From: Marinobacter manganoxydans MnI7-9
Lineage (GTDB): Bacteria > Pseudomonadota > Gammaproteobacteria > Pseudomonadales > Oleiphilaceae
DNA: 64,000 nucleotides
Direction of reading: 5' to 3'
NCBI RefSeq assembly: GCF_000235625.1
Contig: NZ_AGTR01000080.1
Location: 62,001 to 126,000 of the forward strand
Position 1 is the stretch's first letter. Every line of letters begins with the position of its first letter. A program made the translations under genes and the position numbers. Below are positions 9,113-18,284 of the stretch, piece by piece. Under the pieces are notes generated by a model. The model made no database searches and was not told the origin of the DNA. It was given only the letters and a program-made list of their open reading frames with translations.

Positions 9113-9766
9113 ATGGAACATGAATTCTGGCACGAACGCTGGGCCAAAAAAGAAATCGGTTTCCACGAGGGCACGGTTAACCAGTATCTCCACGACCATT
9201 GGCCGGAACTGGCTGGCAAAGGCACCGACGCCGTTTTCGTGCCCCTCTGCGGCAAAGCCCACGACATGTGGTGGCTCCACGACCGCGGCCATCCGATCAT
9301 CGGTGTAGAGCTGAGCGAACTGGCCTGCAAGGACTTCTTCGAAGAAGCCGGCGAGAAAGCCAAAGTTCACCCCGGCGAACCCTTCATAACCTTCAAACAC
9401 GACAACCTGCAGCTCTGGTGCGGCGACTTCTTCCAACTGGTTCCGGAAGACCTCAAACACGTTCGACTGGTCTACGACCGGGCCGCCCTGATCGCCCTGC
9501 CGCCCCACATGCGCAGAGACTACGTAAACCACCTTACCGCCATAATCCCCGACGGCACCAGAATCCTGCTCATCACCCTGGACTACGACACCGAAATCAA
9601 GGGCCCGCCGTTCAACGTCAGTGACGAGGAAGTGCGGGAACTTTACCAGGACGACTATAAAATCGAGCACATCCTGACCAATACCCTGGCCAAGGATCAT
9701 CCGTTTACAAAGAGAAAAGGCCTGGAAAACGCATCTGAAAGCGTCTTCCGTTTAACCAAACTCTAG
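9113..9766 (+). CDS. tpm: Thiopurine S-methyltransferase
   Basis: A 217-residue SAM-dependent methyltransferase of the TPMT family, the size of bacterial Tpm proteins. Diagnostic segments are EFWHERWAKKEIGFHEG at the N-terminus, VFVPLCGKAHDMWWLHDRGHPIIGVELSELA (the SAM-binding motif I region), and VRLVYDRAALIALPPHMR. Bacterial relatives methylate thiopurines and can volatilise selenium or tellurium oxyanions. The start ATG is preceded by AGGG. It stands alone, divergent from the dehydrogenase gene, and is followed by a large hairpin. Confidence 0.95.
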   Translation: MEHEFWHERWAKKEIGFHEGTVNQYLHDHWPELAGKGTDAVFVPLCGKAHDMWWLHDRGHPIIGVELSELACKDFFEEAGEKAKVHPGEPFITFKHDNLQLWCGDFFQLVPEDLKHVRLVYDRAALIALPPHMRRDYVNHLTAIIPDGTRILLITLDYDTEIKGPPFNVSDEEVRELYQDDYKIEHILTNTLAKDHPFTKRKGLENASESVFRLTKL

Positions 9767-9797
9767 CTTCCCGGGGCATCCCCCCGGAGGCCTGATC

Positions 9798-9888
9798 GGA
9801 GTGTATCGGGTGGCTTTCTGACAACGAATTTGATGTCTGAGCGAAGCGAGTTGCCAATTCGTTGTCAGAAAGCCACCCGGTGCACTCC
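9798..9888. repeat. Long hairpin repeat related to the dispersed family
   Basis: Arms at 9798-9830 and 9856-9888 are inverted repeats of 33 bases with only two mismatches, both tolerated as G-U pairs in RNA. The 25-base loop contains GTCTGAGCGAAGCGAG. The arm-loop-arm layout resembles the repeats at 2704 and 34572, but the loop sequence differs. It follows tpm and precedes prkA, and probably ends tpm transcription. Confidence 0.85.
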
Positions 9889-10151
9889 AGCCCCCTCCGC
9901 CAGAAGGCTACAAAACCAACACACCCGCCTAACATAATTTAATGAACCTTAACCACTCACACACTGTCCAACTCCCGAACCGTGAACTAAGCTCAAAGTA
10001 AGCAAGCCGACCTCGACAAGATCGTGCACAGGCTTGTAAGTATCCATTCCTTCCACCCATAACTAACTAAACCGCCCGGACGGGCGGAACTGACTGCAAC
10101 GGGGAAATTGCGTGAACTGAAAGCTGAAGATACAGCGAGCGAGGGCGATCT
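9889..10151. other. Upstream region of the prkA operon
   Basis: With the preceding hairpin, the gene-free stretch between tpm and prkA is 385 bases. No coding frame is supported. It must hold the prkA promoter. I looked for a sigma-54 type -24/-12 pair and for a strong sigma-70 pair and found neither with confidence. Confidence 0.4.
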
Positions 10152-12074
10152 ATGAGCATACTGCAGCACTTCAAAGACCGGTATGAGAGTACTCAGGAAG
10201 AAGAATACAGTCTTGAGGAATACCTGGAGATCTGCAAAAAGGACCCAACGGCCTACGCCACGGCCGCTGAGAGAATGTTAATTGCCATCGGCGAGCCAGA
10301 GTTCGTCGACACCTCGAAAGATCCGAGGCTTTCAAGGATATTTTCCAACAAGGTCATCAAGCGGTACCCCGAGTTTTCCGAGTTCTATGGCATGGAAGAC
10401 GCCGTAGAAAACATCGTCTCCTTCTTCCGCCATGCTGCCCAGGGCCTGGAAGAAAAGAAACAGATTCTTTACCTGCTTGGTCCCGTGGGCGGTGGTAAAT
10501 CCTCCCTCGCGGAAAAGCTCAAGTCACTGATGCAAAAAGTGCCCTTCTACGCCATCAAGGGCTCGCCAGTGAACGAATCTCCACTTGGCCTGTTCGATCC
10601 GGCCGAAGACGCCCAGATTCTGGAAGAAGAATACGGCATCCCCGCTCGCTACCTGAAAAACATCATGTCGCCCTGGGCCGTTAAACGGCTGCACGAATTC
10701 GGCGGCGACATCAGCCAGTTCCGCGTTGTGAAAATGTATCCGTCGGTACTCGACCAGGTCGCTGTCTCCAAGACCGAACCCGGGGACGACAACAACCAGG
10801 ACATTTCCGCCCTCGTGGGCAAGGTCAACATCCGCATGCTGGAGGATTTCTCCCAGGATGATCCGGATGCGTACAGCTTCAGCGGTGGCCTGTGTAAGGC
10901 CAACCAGGGCCTGATGGAGTTCGTGGAGATGTTCAAGGCTCCCATCAAGGTCCTGCATCCGTTGCTGACCGCGACCCAGGAAGGCAACTACAACACCACC
11001 GAAGGCATGGGCTCGGTGCCCTTTGATGGCGTGATCCTGGCCCACTCCAACGAATCAGAGTGGCAGACCTTCCGCAACAACAAACACAACGAGGCGTTCC
11101 TTGACCGGGTCTATATCGTCAAGGTGCCCTACTGTGTTCGGGTTACGGAAGAAATCGAGATCTACAAGAAACTGCTGAGCAACAGCTCCCTGGAAGGTGC
11201 TCCCTGCGCGCCCGACACTTTGGATATGCTGGCCCAGTTCTCGGTATTGTCGCGCATCAAGGAGCCGGAAAACTCCAGCATCTTCTCCAAGATGCGGGTT
11301 TATGACGGCCAGAACATCAAGGACACGGACCCGAAAGCCAAATCGATCCAGGAGTACCGTGACGCCGCCGGCGTGATGGAAGGTATGGATGGGCTCTCCA
11401 CACGTTTCGCCTTCAAGATCCTGTCCAAGGTGTTCAATTTCGACACCACTGAAGTGGCCGCCAACCCGGTGCATCTGCTCTACGTTCTTGAAAAACAGAT
11501 CGAACAGGAGCAGTTCCCTGCTGAAACTCATGAGAAGTATCTCCGGTTCATCAAGGAATTCCTGGCACCGCACTATGTGCAGTTTATCGGCAAGGAAATC
11601 CAGACCGCATACCTCGAGAGCTACAGCGAATACGGCCAGAACCTGTTCGACCGTTATGTCACCTATGCCGATTTCTGGATTCAGGATCAGGAATACCGGG
11701 ATCCGGATACCGGCGAGATCCTCGACCGCTCCTCAATCAACGAAGAGCTGGAAAAAATCGAGAAACCGGCGGGCATTTCCAACCCGAAGGATTTCCGCAA
11801 CGAAGTGGTCAACTTCGTCCTGCGGGCCCGGGCGAACAACGGTGGCAAGAATCCGTCCTGGCTCAGCTACGAGAAACTGCGCGCCGTGATCGAGAAGAAA
11901 ATGTTCTCGAACACCGAGGATCTGTTGCCTGTGATTTCTTTCAACCCGAAAGCGAGTCAGGAAGATCAGAACAAGCACAAGCAGTTCGTCGAGCGTATGG
12001 TCGACCGAGGCTACACGGAGAAGCAGGTGCGGCTGTTGGCTGAATGGTACCTGCGGGTTCGCAAGTCTCACTAA
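10152..12074 (+). CDS. yeaG: PrkA-family serine protein kinase / AAA+ protein
   Basis: A 640-residue protein of the YeaG/PrkA family. The N-terminal AAA+ domain has Walker A GPVGGGKSS at residues 110-118 and later GVILAHSNESEW typical of this family. The C-terminal part matches the PrkA kinase domain, including NEAFLDRVYIVKVPYCVR and the end segment KMVERMVDRGYTEKQVRLLAEWYLRVRK in similar form. In E. coli the homologue acts in nitrogen starvation and stationary phase; in Bacillus, PrkA affects sporulation genes. It is the first gene of a prkA-yeaH-spoVR operon, a very common trio. A modest GAGGGCGA ribosome site precedes the ATG. Confidence 0.96.
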   Translation: MSILQHFKDRYESTQEEEYSLEEYLEICKKDPTAYATAAERMLIAIGEPEFVDTSKDPRLSRIFSNKVIKRYPEFSEFYGMEDAVENIVSFFRHAAQGLEEKKQILYLLGPVGGGKSSLAEKLKSLMQKVPFYAIKGSPVNESPLGLFDPAEDAQILEEEYGIPARYLKNIMSPWAVKRLHEFGGDISQFRVVKMYPSVLDQVAVSKTEPGDDNNQDISALVGKVNIRMLEDFSQDDPDAYSFSGGLCKANQGLMEFVEMFKAPIKVLHPLLTATQEGNYNTTEGMGSVPFDGVILAHSNESEWQTFRNNKHNEAFLDRVYIVKVPYCVRVTEEIEIYKKLLSNSSLEGAPCAPDTLDMLAQFSVLSRIKEPENSSIFSKMRVYDGQNIKDTDPKAKSIQEYRDAAGVMEGMDGLSTRFAFKILSKVFNFDTTEVAANPVHLLYVLEKQIEQEQFPAETHEKYLRFIKEFLAPHYVQFIGKEIQTAYLESYSEYGQNLFDRYVTYADFWIQDQEYRDPDTGEILDRSSINEELEKIEKPAGISNPKDFRNEVVNFVLRARANNGGKNPSWLSYEKLRAVIEKKMFSNTEDLLPVISFNPKASQEDQNKHKQFVERMVDRGYTEKQVRLLAEWYLRVRKSH

Positions 12075-12107
12075 GTCAGTGACCATTCACTGAGCTGGAG
12101 TAACGCC

Positions 12108-13403
12108 ATGGGAATGACCCACATAGTCGACCGGCGACTGAACGGTAAGAACAAGAGCGCAGTGAACCGTGAACGGTTCCTGCGCCGTTACCGACACCAC
12201 ATCAAACGTGCGGTGTCGGATGCTGTTCAGAAACGCTCGATCACCGATATAGAGCGGGGCGAGAAAGTCAGTATTCCGTCTCGCGACATTGAAGAACCCA
12301 TCTTTCACCATGGCCAGGGCGGCAAGCGGGAGATGGTGCATCCGGGCAACCAGGAGTTTGTGGCCGGTGACACCATTCCCAAGCCCGATGGTGGTGGGGG
12401 CCAGGGCTCCGGGCAGGGGCAGGCCAGCCCGGACGGCGAAGGCATGGATGAGTTCGCTTTCCAGATTACCCAGGAAGAATTCCTGGATTTTCTGTTCGAC
12501 GATCTCGAACTGCCGAACCTGGCCCGCAAGAAACTCAAGGATACCGAAGCCTTCAAATATGTCCGCTCTGGCTTCAGCACCGATGGGGTGCCGGCCAAGC
12601 TTGATGTAGTGCGCTCATTGCGCGGGGCCCACGCGCGCAGGCTGGGCCTGGGAGGGGCGCGCAAGAAGAAGATCCGGGATCTGGAAAAGCAGCTTGAAGC
12701 GCTGAAATCGGCGCCAGAAGATCTGGACCCGGCGTTCAGCCATGAGGATCAGATCCAGGTACTCGAGGAGGAAATCGCGCGACTGAAAGCAAACGTTCGC
12801 CGCATTCCCTTCATTGATGAAATCGACCTGCGCTATCGCCAGCACCTGAAAAAACCGCAGCCGGCCACCAGCGCCGTGATGTTTTGCCTGATGGATGTAT
12901 CCGGATCCATGACCCAGATGCACAAGGACATCGCCAAGCGGTTTTTCATCCTGCTGTACCTGTTCCTCAAGAAAAACTACAAGAAGATCGAAGTGGTCTT
13001 CATCCGACATCACACCAGCGCCAAGGAAGTGGACGAGGAAGAGTTCTTCTATTCGCGGGAAACCGGGGGCACGATCGTCTCCAGCGCCCTCAAGCTGATG
13101 CACAAGATTATTGAGTCCCGTTATTCCCCGGCAGAATGGAACATCTACGCAGCGCAGGCGTCAGACGGGGATAACTGGAACGACGATTCCCCGGTATGCG
13201 GCAAGATCCTGGCCGACAATATCCTGCCGCTGGTTCAGTACTTTGCCTATGTGGAAATCACGCCGCAGGACCACCAGATGCTCTGGTATGAATACGAGAA
13301 GATTCAGGAGCAATTCCCCCAGAGCTTTGCCCTGCAGCAGATCGCCGACCCCGGTGAAATCTACCCGGTATTCCGCCAGCTGTTCGAGAAGAAAGCCGCA
13401 TGA
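12108..13403 (+). CDS. yeaH: YeaH/YhbH family VWA-like protein (DUF444)
   Basis: A 431-residue DUF444 protein. The N-terminus has [21 protein letters not shown], a basic conserved start; a glycine-rich linker lies at about 94-110. A von Willebrand A-like domain begins near residue 255 with the metal-site motif DVSGS (263-267). A coiled-coil stretch lies at about 185-230. In the trio with PrkA and SpoVR it is thought to be an adaptor or substrate partner, but its molecular role is unknown. It has a good ribosome site (TGGAG), lies 33 bases after prkA, and overlaps spoVR by ATGA. Confidence 0.96.
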   Translation: MGMTHIVDRRLNGKNKSAVNRERFLRRYRHHIKRAVSDAVQKRSITDIERGEKVSIPSRDIEEPIFHHGQGGKREMVHPGNQEFVAGDTIPKPDGGGGQGSGQGQASPDGEGMDEFAFQITQEEFLDFLFDDLELPNLARKKLKDTEAFKYVRSGFSTDGVPAKLDVVRSLRGAHARRLGLGGARKKKIRDLEKQLEALKSAPEDLDPAFSHEDQIQVLEEEIARLKANVRRIPFIDEIDLRYRQHLKKPQPATSAVMFCLMDVSGSMTQMHKDIAKRFFILLYLFLKKNYKKIEVVFIRHHTSAKEVDEEEFFYSRETGGTIVSSALKLMHKIIESRYSPAEWNIYAAQASDGDNWNDDSPVCGKILADNILPLVQYFAYVEITPQDHQMLWYEYEKIQEQFPQSFALQQIADPGEIYPVFRQLFEKKAA

Positions 13404-14959
13404 CCAACCTCATGGACCGCCCCAATATGCCGGGAAGTGATCAGCCCAGGGCCCGGGAGCCAATCTCCACAGGCTCTGAGTGGACCTTCGAGCTGATCCA
13501 GGAATACGATGACGAGATTGCCAAGTGCGCCGCTGAGTTCGGTCTGGACACCTACCCGAACCAGATCGAGGTGATCAGCGCCGAGCAGATGATGGACGCC
13601 TACAGCTCCGTGGGCATGCCCGTTGGCTACCATCACTGGTCCTTCGGCAAGCAGTTTCTCAGCACATCCAAGGGCTATCAGCGCGGGCAGATGGGCCTGG
13701 CCTACGAAATCGTGATCAACTCCAATCCCTGCATCGCCTATCTGATGGAGGAGAACACCCTGCCGATGCAGGCGCTGGTCATTGCCCACGCGTCCTACGG
13801 CCACAACTCATTCTTCAAGGGCAACTACCTGTTCCGCACCTGGACCGACGCCAGTGCGATCATTGATTACCTGGTGTTTGCCCGCCATTACGTGGCGGAG
13901 TGTGAGGAGCGCTACGGCGTCGATGCGGTGGAGGAAATCCTGGATTCCTGCCATGCCCTGATGAACTATGGGGTGGACCGGTACAAGCGGCCGGCTCCGA
14001 TATCGGCGTCGGAAGAAATGCGTCGCCAGAAAGAGCGTGAAGATTACCAGCAACGGCGCATCAACGATCTCTGGCGCACCATTCCGAAACCGGACGACGA
14101 CGATGACCCGGTAAGACGCGGCAAACGCTATCCGGAAGAGCCCCAGGAGAACATTCTCTATTTCATTGAGAAGAACGCCCCCTTGCTGGAAACCTGGCAG
14201 CGGGAAATCATCCGCATCGTTCGGAAGCTCGGCCAGTACTTCTATCCTCAGCGCCAGACCCAGGTGATGAACGAGGGCTGGGCCAGCTTCTGGCACTACA
14301 CCCTGCTGCACCGCTTGTACGACAAGGGTCTGGTGACCGACGGTTTCATGCTGGAGTTTCTTCAGAGTCACTCAGCCGTGGTGTATCAGCCGCCGTTCAA
14401 CAGCCCCTGGTATTCGGGCCTCAACCCCTACACCCTCGGATTCTCGATCTTCACGGACCTGCGCAGGATCTGCGAGAACCCTACTGACGAGGACCGCGAA
14501 TGGTTCCCCGACATCGCCGGCAGCGACTGGCTGGAAACCCTGCATTTCGCGATGAAGAACTTCAAGGACGAGAGCTTTATCCAGCAGTTTCTCTCTCCCA
14601 AGGTAATGCGGGATCTGAAACTCTTCGCGATCCAGAACGACGATCAGGAAGACGTCTACCGGGTGACCGCCATCCACGACGAGCCGGGCTACCGGGATCT
14701 GCGCGAGAAACTGGCGCGGCAGTACAATCTCAGTTATCGGGAACCCAACATCCAGGTGTGGAATGTGGATGTGCGGGGCGACCGCTCCCTGACCCTTCGA
14801 CACATTCCCGTGGACCGCGTGCCCCTGGGCAAGGAAACCGACGAAGTCCTGCGTCACGTACACCGGCTGTGGGGCTTTGATGTGCACCTGGAAAGCGTAG
14901 AGGATGGCACGGTTGTGGAAGACCACCACTGCCCGCCCCGGGAATTTGAGGAGGACTGA
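13400..14959 (+). CDS. spoVR: SpoVR family protein
   Basis: A 519-residue SpoVR/YcgB protein, close to full family length. Clear markers are the N-terminal [34 protein letters not shown] and the central [25 protein letters not shown], which is the most conserved family stretch. The protein is rich in acidic and aromatic residues and soluble. It is involved in spore cortex formation in Bacillus; its role in non-sporulating proteobacteria is unknown, though it is always linked to prkA and yeaH. It starts within an ATGA overlap with yeaH. Its last codons contain the ribosome binding site of the following phosphatase gene. Confidence 0.96.
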   Translation: MTNLMDRPNMPGSDQPRAREPISTGSEWTFELIQEYDDEIAKCAAEFGLDTYPNQIEVISAEQMMDAYSSVGMPVGYHHWSFGKQFLSTSKGYQRGQMGLAYEIVINSNPCIAYLMEENTLPMQALVIAHASYGHNSFFKGNYLFRTWTDASAIIDYLVFARHYVAECEERYGVDAVEEILDSCHALMNYGVDRYKRPAPISASEEMRRQKEREDYQQRRINDLWRTIPKPDDDDDPVRRGKRYPEEPQENILYFIEKNAPLLETWQREIIRIVRKLGQYFYPQRQTQVMNEGWASFWHYTLLHRLYDKGLVTDGFMLEFLQSHSAVVYQPPFNSPWYSGLNPYTLGFSIFTDLRRICENPTDEDREWFPDIAGSDWLETLHFAMKNFKDESFIQQFLSPKVMRDLKLFAIQNDDQEDVYRVTAIHDEPGYRDLREKLARQYNLSYREPNIQVWNVDVRGDRSLTLRHIPVDRVPLGKETDEVLRHVHRLWGFDVHLESVEDGTVVEDHHCPPREFEED

Positions 14960-14961
14960 AT

Positions 14962-16887
14962 CTGGAGCCTGGTGACAAATTCGGGCCGGTACTGGCCGGC
15001 CCGGTTCTACGTCATGCCGCGCCGGACTCTATTGTTCTGTGGCTGGTAACCAGCGAACAGTCAGAGTTCGCAATTCAGGTATTCAAAGGCACAGAGCTCC
15101 TGCTGGATCGTCCGTTAGCCGATTCAGAGTTTTCACGACTCAGAATTGGTACCCGAGCCTGGCTGAACCTGCTGACCATTACGCCTGAGGCTACTCTCCC
15201 AAAGGACACCCGGCTGGAATACGACCTGGGGCTCACCGCCGAAGGCTCAGAGGCTTGCCAGTGGATCCGGACGTGGGCTCCACATCTCTGCCCCGAGGGC
15301 CGGGAGAGGCCGGGCTTTACCCTGAAATCCAGGCTGGACCGAATACTCCACGGCTCCTGCCGAAGACCCCACCACCCCTCTCCTGACGGGCTGGTTCGAG
15401 TGGATGAAGAGCTGCAGAAGGCAAAGAAGCTTGAGGACGTTCCGTCTCTGCTCCTGATGACCGGCGACCAGGTTTACGCCGATGATGTGGCCGGCCCGAT
15501 GTTACATGCCATCCAGTGTGTCATTCACCAACTGGGCCTTTACCAGGAGGTACTGGAAGGCGCCTCGCTGTCGCACAGCAAGGAACTGACTTCGGTGGCG
15601 AATGCCTATTACCACCGGGATGAACTGCTGCCGGAATCCGAATTCAATGAAGACCTGACCGAGCGCTTCTTCGGTGGCGTCCGCAAACCAGTGTTCACCA
15701 CCGCCAATGCCGGCAATCACCTGATTTCCTTTGCCGAGGTTATGGCCATGTATCTGCTGGTCTGGTCGCCGGAACCCTGGGCTTTTGTGACCAGTGCTGA
15801 GCCGGTCGATGACCCGGACGAGCTGGCACGCTATCGGAAAGAACAGGCCGCCATCGACGAGTTCCGCAAGAGCCTTCCGCAGGCAGCGCGGGCCATGGCC
15901 AACGTGTCCGTCTATATGATCTTTGACGATCATGACGTGACGGACGACTGGAATCTCTCCGCGCTCTGGGAAACCACCGCTTACGAACACCCCTTTTCCC
16001 GGCGCATTATTGGCAATGCCCTGCTGGGCTATCTTTTGTGCCAGGGCTGGGGCAACCAGCCTGGCAATTTCGGCCAACTGATCGAACAGTGTCAGAGGCT
16101 GTTCGAGTCCAGCAACGGGCAACACGAGCTGGATACGGCCATTCAGGATGATCTGATCGACCAGCTGTTCCACTTTCAACACTGGCACTTCAGCCTGCCA
16201 ACATCACCCAGACTGGTGGTGCTGGACACCCGCACCCATCGCTGGCGGAGCGAAATCCGGCGCAGTCACCCCTCCGGACTGATGGACTGGGAATCACTGA
16301 CCGATTTTCAACACGAAATCATGGGCGAGGATGCCGTCGTGGTGGTTTCGCCGGCGCCAATGTTCGGGGTAAAGCTCATCGAGATGATCCAGCGGGTGTT
16401 TACCTTCTTTGGCAAGCCGCTGTTGGTGGATGCTGAAAACTGGATGGCGCATCGGGGCGCGGCCAGTGTGCTACTGAATATCTTCGGCCACCCCCGAACG
16501 CCCAGACACTTCGTGATTCTCTCAGGCGATGTTCACTATTCGTTTGCCTACGATGTGAGGGTGCGCCACAAACAGAACGGTCCCCGCGTCTGGCAGATCA
16601 CCAGTAGCGGCATCAAGAACGAATTCCCCAACGCCCTGCTGGAATGGCTGGACCGGCTCAATCGCTGGCTGTTCGCACCCTGGTCGCCCCTTAACTGGTT
16701 CACCAAGAGACGGCGCATGTGGATTTCCCCCAGGCTACCCGAGGGCCGCGAGGCCGGCGAGCGGCTGTGGAACGGCGCGGGCATCGGAGACGTGCGACTG
16801 GATGACGAGGGCGCACCCACCGCCATCCGACAACTGGATGCCGGCGGCGGGGGTACGATTTTCAAACAGCGGGCGAAAGACGACTGA
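14962..16887 (+). CDS. PhoD-like metallophosphatase, apparent CTG start
   Basis: The reading frame is open from just after a stop at 14947-14949. It encodes an N-terminal beta-domain beginning LEPGDKFGPVLAGPVLRHAAPDSIVLWLVT, a typical PhoD-like start. No ATG, GTG or TTG occurs in frame before GTG 15400, which would delete this whole domain. CTG 14962 lies six bases after GAGGAGGA, so a CTG start giving about 641 residues is the best reading. Catalytic motifs are GDQVYADD, IFDDHDVTDDW and LSGDVHYSFAYD. No signal peptide is seen, unlike secreted PhoD, so a cytoplasmic phosphoesterase is likely. It is coupled to spoVR. The stop abuts the convergent trpB2 stop. Confidence 0.85.
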   Translation: MEPGDKFGPVLAGPVLRHAAPDSIVLWLVTSEQSEFAIQVFKGTELLLDRPLADSEFSRLRIGTRAWLNLLTITPEATLPKDTRLEYDLGLTAEGSEACQWIRTWAPHLCPEGRERPGFTLKSRLDRILHGSCRRPHHPSPDGLVRVDEELQKAKKLEDVPSLLLMTGDQVYADDVAGPMLHAIQCVIHQLGLYQEVLEGASLSHSKELTSVANAYYHRDELLPESEFNEDLTERFFGGVRKPVFTTANAGNHLISFAEVMAMYLLVWSPEPWAFVTSAEPVDDPDELARYRKEQAAIDEFRKSLPQAARAMANVSVYMIFDDHDVTDDWNLSALWETTAYEHPFSRRIIGNALLGYLLCQGWGNQPGNFGQLIEQCQRLFESSNGQHELDTAIQDDLIDQLFHFQHWHFSLPTSPRLVVLDTRTHRWRSEIRRSHPSGLMDWESLTDFQHEIMGEDAVVVVSPAPMFGVKLIEMIQRVFTFFGKPLLVDAENWMAHRGAASVLLNIFGHPRTPRHFVILSGDVHYSFAYDVRVRHKQNGPRVWQITSSGIKNEFPNALLEWLDRLNRWLFAPWSPLNWFTKRRRMWISPRLPEGREAGERLWNGAGIGDVRLDDEGAPTAIRQLDAGGGGTIFKQRAKDD

Positions 16888-18246
16888 TCAGGCGTTGACC
16901 GAGGGCAGCCCGGACAGGGCCATGGCCAGTTCCTGTTCGTCGTACTCGTGGTCGCTCAGTTCACCGGCGAAGTAGGAGGTGTAGGCTGCCATATCAAAAT
17001 GGCCATGACCGCAGAGGTTGAACAGGATCACCTCATCCTTGCCTTCCCGCTTGCAGCGCAGGGCTTCGTCAATGGCACCCTTGACCGCATGGTTGGCCTC
17101 CGGAGCCGGCACGATACCTTCGTTCCTCGCAAACAGAACGCCGGCCTCGAAGCACTCCCGCTGAGTGTAGGACACCGCATCAAACAGCCCCAGCTCCTTG
17201 GCATGTGAAACCAGGGGTGCCATACCGTGGTACCGCAGACCGCCGGCGTGGAAGCCCGGCGGTGTAAAGCCGGAGCCCAGGGTATGCATCTTGGTCAGCG
17301 GGGTCATGTGGGCAGTATCACCGTAATCGTAGGCGTACTTGCCCCGGGTCAGCGTGGGACAGGCCGAGGGCTCTACCGCCACAATCCGGGATTTCTCGCC
17401 GCCTCTCAGGGCGTGCCCCATAAACGGGAAAGCAATTCCGGCAAAGTTGGAACCACCGCCAGTACAACCCACAATCACATCGGGCCAGCAGTTCGCCATT
17501 TCCATCTGCTGCATGGCTTCCAGGCCGATGATGCTCTGGTGCAGCAATACGTGGTTGAGAACCGAGCCCAGGGCATACTTGGTGTTCGGGTCCTTGACCG
17601 CCAGTTCCACCGCTTCGGAGATGGCGATGCCCAGACTACCATTGTGGTCCGGAGTCTCTGCCAGCACCTTGCGGCCAAACTCGGTCAGCTCCGAGGGCGA
17701 AGCCACACATTTGGCGCCGTAGGTTTCCATGACCGCTCGGCGATAGGGCTTCTGGTTGTAGGAAACCCTAACCTGGAACACCGTAACGTCGATATCGAAC
17801 AGAGAGCCGGCAAAGGACAGCGATGTGCCCCACTGCCCTGCACCGGTTTCGGTAGTGAGGGTGCGAATGCCCGCTTCACGATTGTAGAAAGCCTGGGGAA
17901 TTGCAGTATTCGGTTTGTGACTGCCCGCCGGGCTGACGCCTTCGTATTTGTAGAAGATCTTTGCCGGTGTGCCGAGGGCCTTCTCGAGACGATGGGCCCG
18001 GTACAGAGGCGCCGGCCGCCAGAGGTTGTAAACGTCACGTACCGGCTCAGGGATCTCGATTTCCCGCTCAGTGGTCACTTCCTGTTCAATCAAGGCCATC
18101 GGAAATAACGGCTCAAGATCGGACGGGCCCACTGGTTGCTGGGTGCCCGGGTGCAGCACGGCGGGCAACGGCTCAGGCAGATCCGCCTGCAGGTTGTACC
18201 AGTATTTCGGCATCTGGCTTTCTTCGAGAAGGAACTTGGTTTGCAT
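16888..18246 (-). CDS. Tryptophan synthase beta-like protein (TrpB2 class)
   Basis: A 452-residue PLP enzyme of the TrpB2 class, recognisable from the opening [24 protein letters not shown] and extra length relative to TrpB1 (about 400). The PLP lysine is Lys111 in GSHKPNTA; the phosphate loop is [11 protein letters not shown]. TrpB2 proteins condense indole or possibly other nucleophiles with serine or phosphoserine, often without TrpA. No trpA or other trp gene is nearby, consistent with a stand-alone enzyme salvaging indole. The stop is directly adjacent to that of the convergent phosphatase, leaving no space for a terminator. Confidence 0.93.
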   Translation of the reverse strand: MQTKFLLEESQMPKYWYNLQADLPEPLPAVLHPGTQQPVGPSDLEPLFPMALIEQEVTTEREIEIPEPVRDVYNLWRPAPLYRAHRLEKALGTPAKIFYKYEGVSPAGSHKPNTAIPQAFYNREAGIRTLTTETGAGQWGTSLSFAGSLFDIDVTVFQVRVSYNQKPYRRAVMETYGAKCVASPSELTEFGRKVLAETPDHNGSLGIAISEAVELAVKDPNTKYALGSVLNHVLLHQSIIGLEAMQQMEMANCWPDVIVGCTGGGSNFAGIAFPFMGHALRGGEKSRIVAVEPSACPTLTRGKYAYDYGDTAHMTPLTKMHTLGSGFTPPGFHAGGLRYHGMAPLVSHAKELGLFDAVSYTQRECFEAGVLFARNEGIVPAPEANHAVKGAIDEALRCKREGKDEVILFNLCGHGHFDMAAYTSYFAGELSDHEYDEQELAMALSGLPSVNA

Positions 18247-18284
18247 GAATTAAAAATCCCTACTGTTTGTGTTGTTATCGCCCC

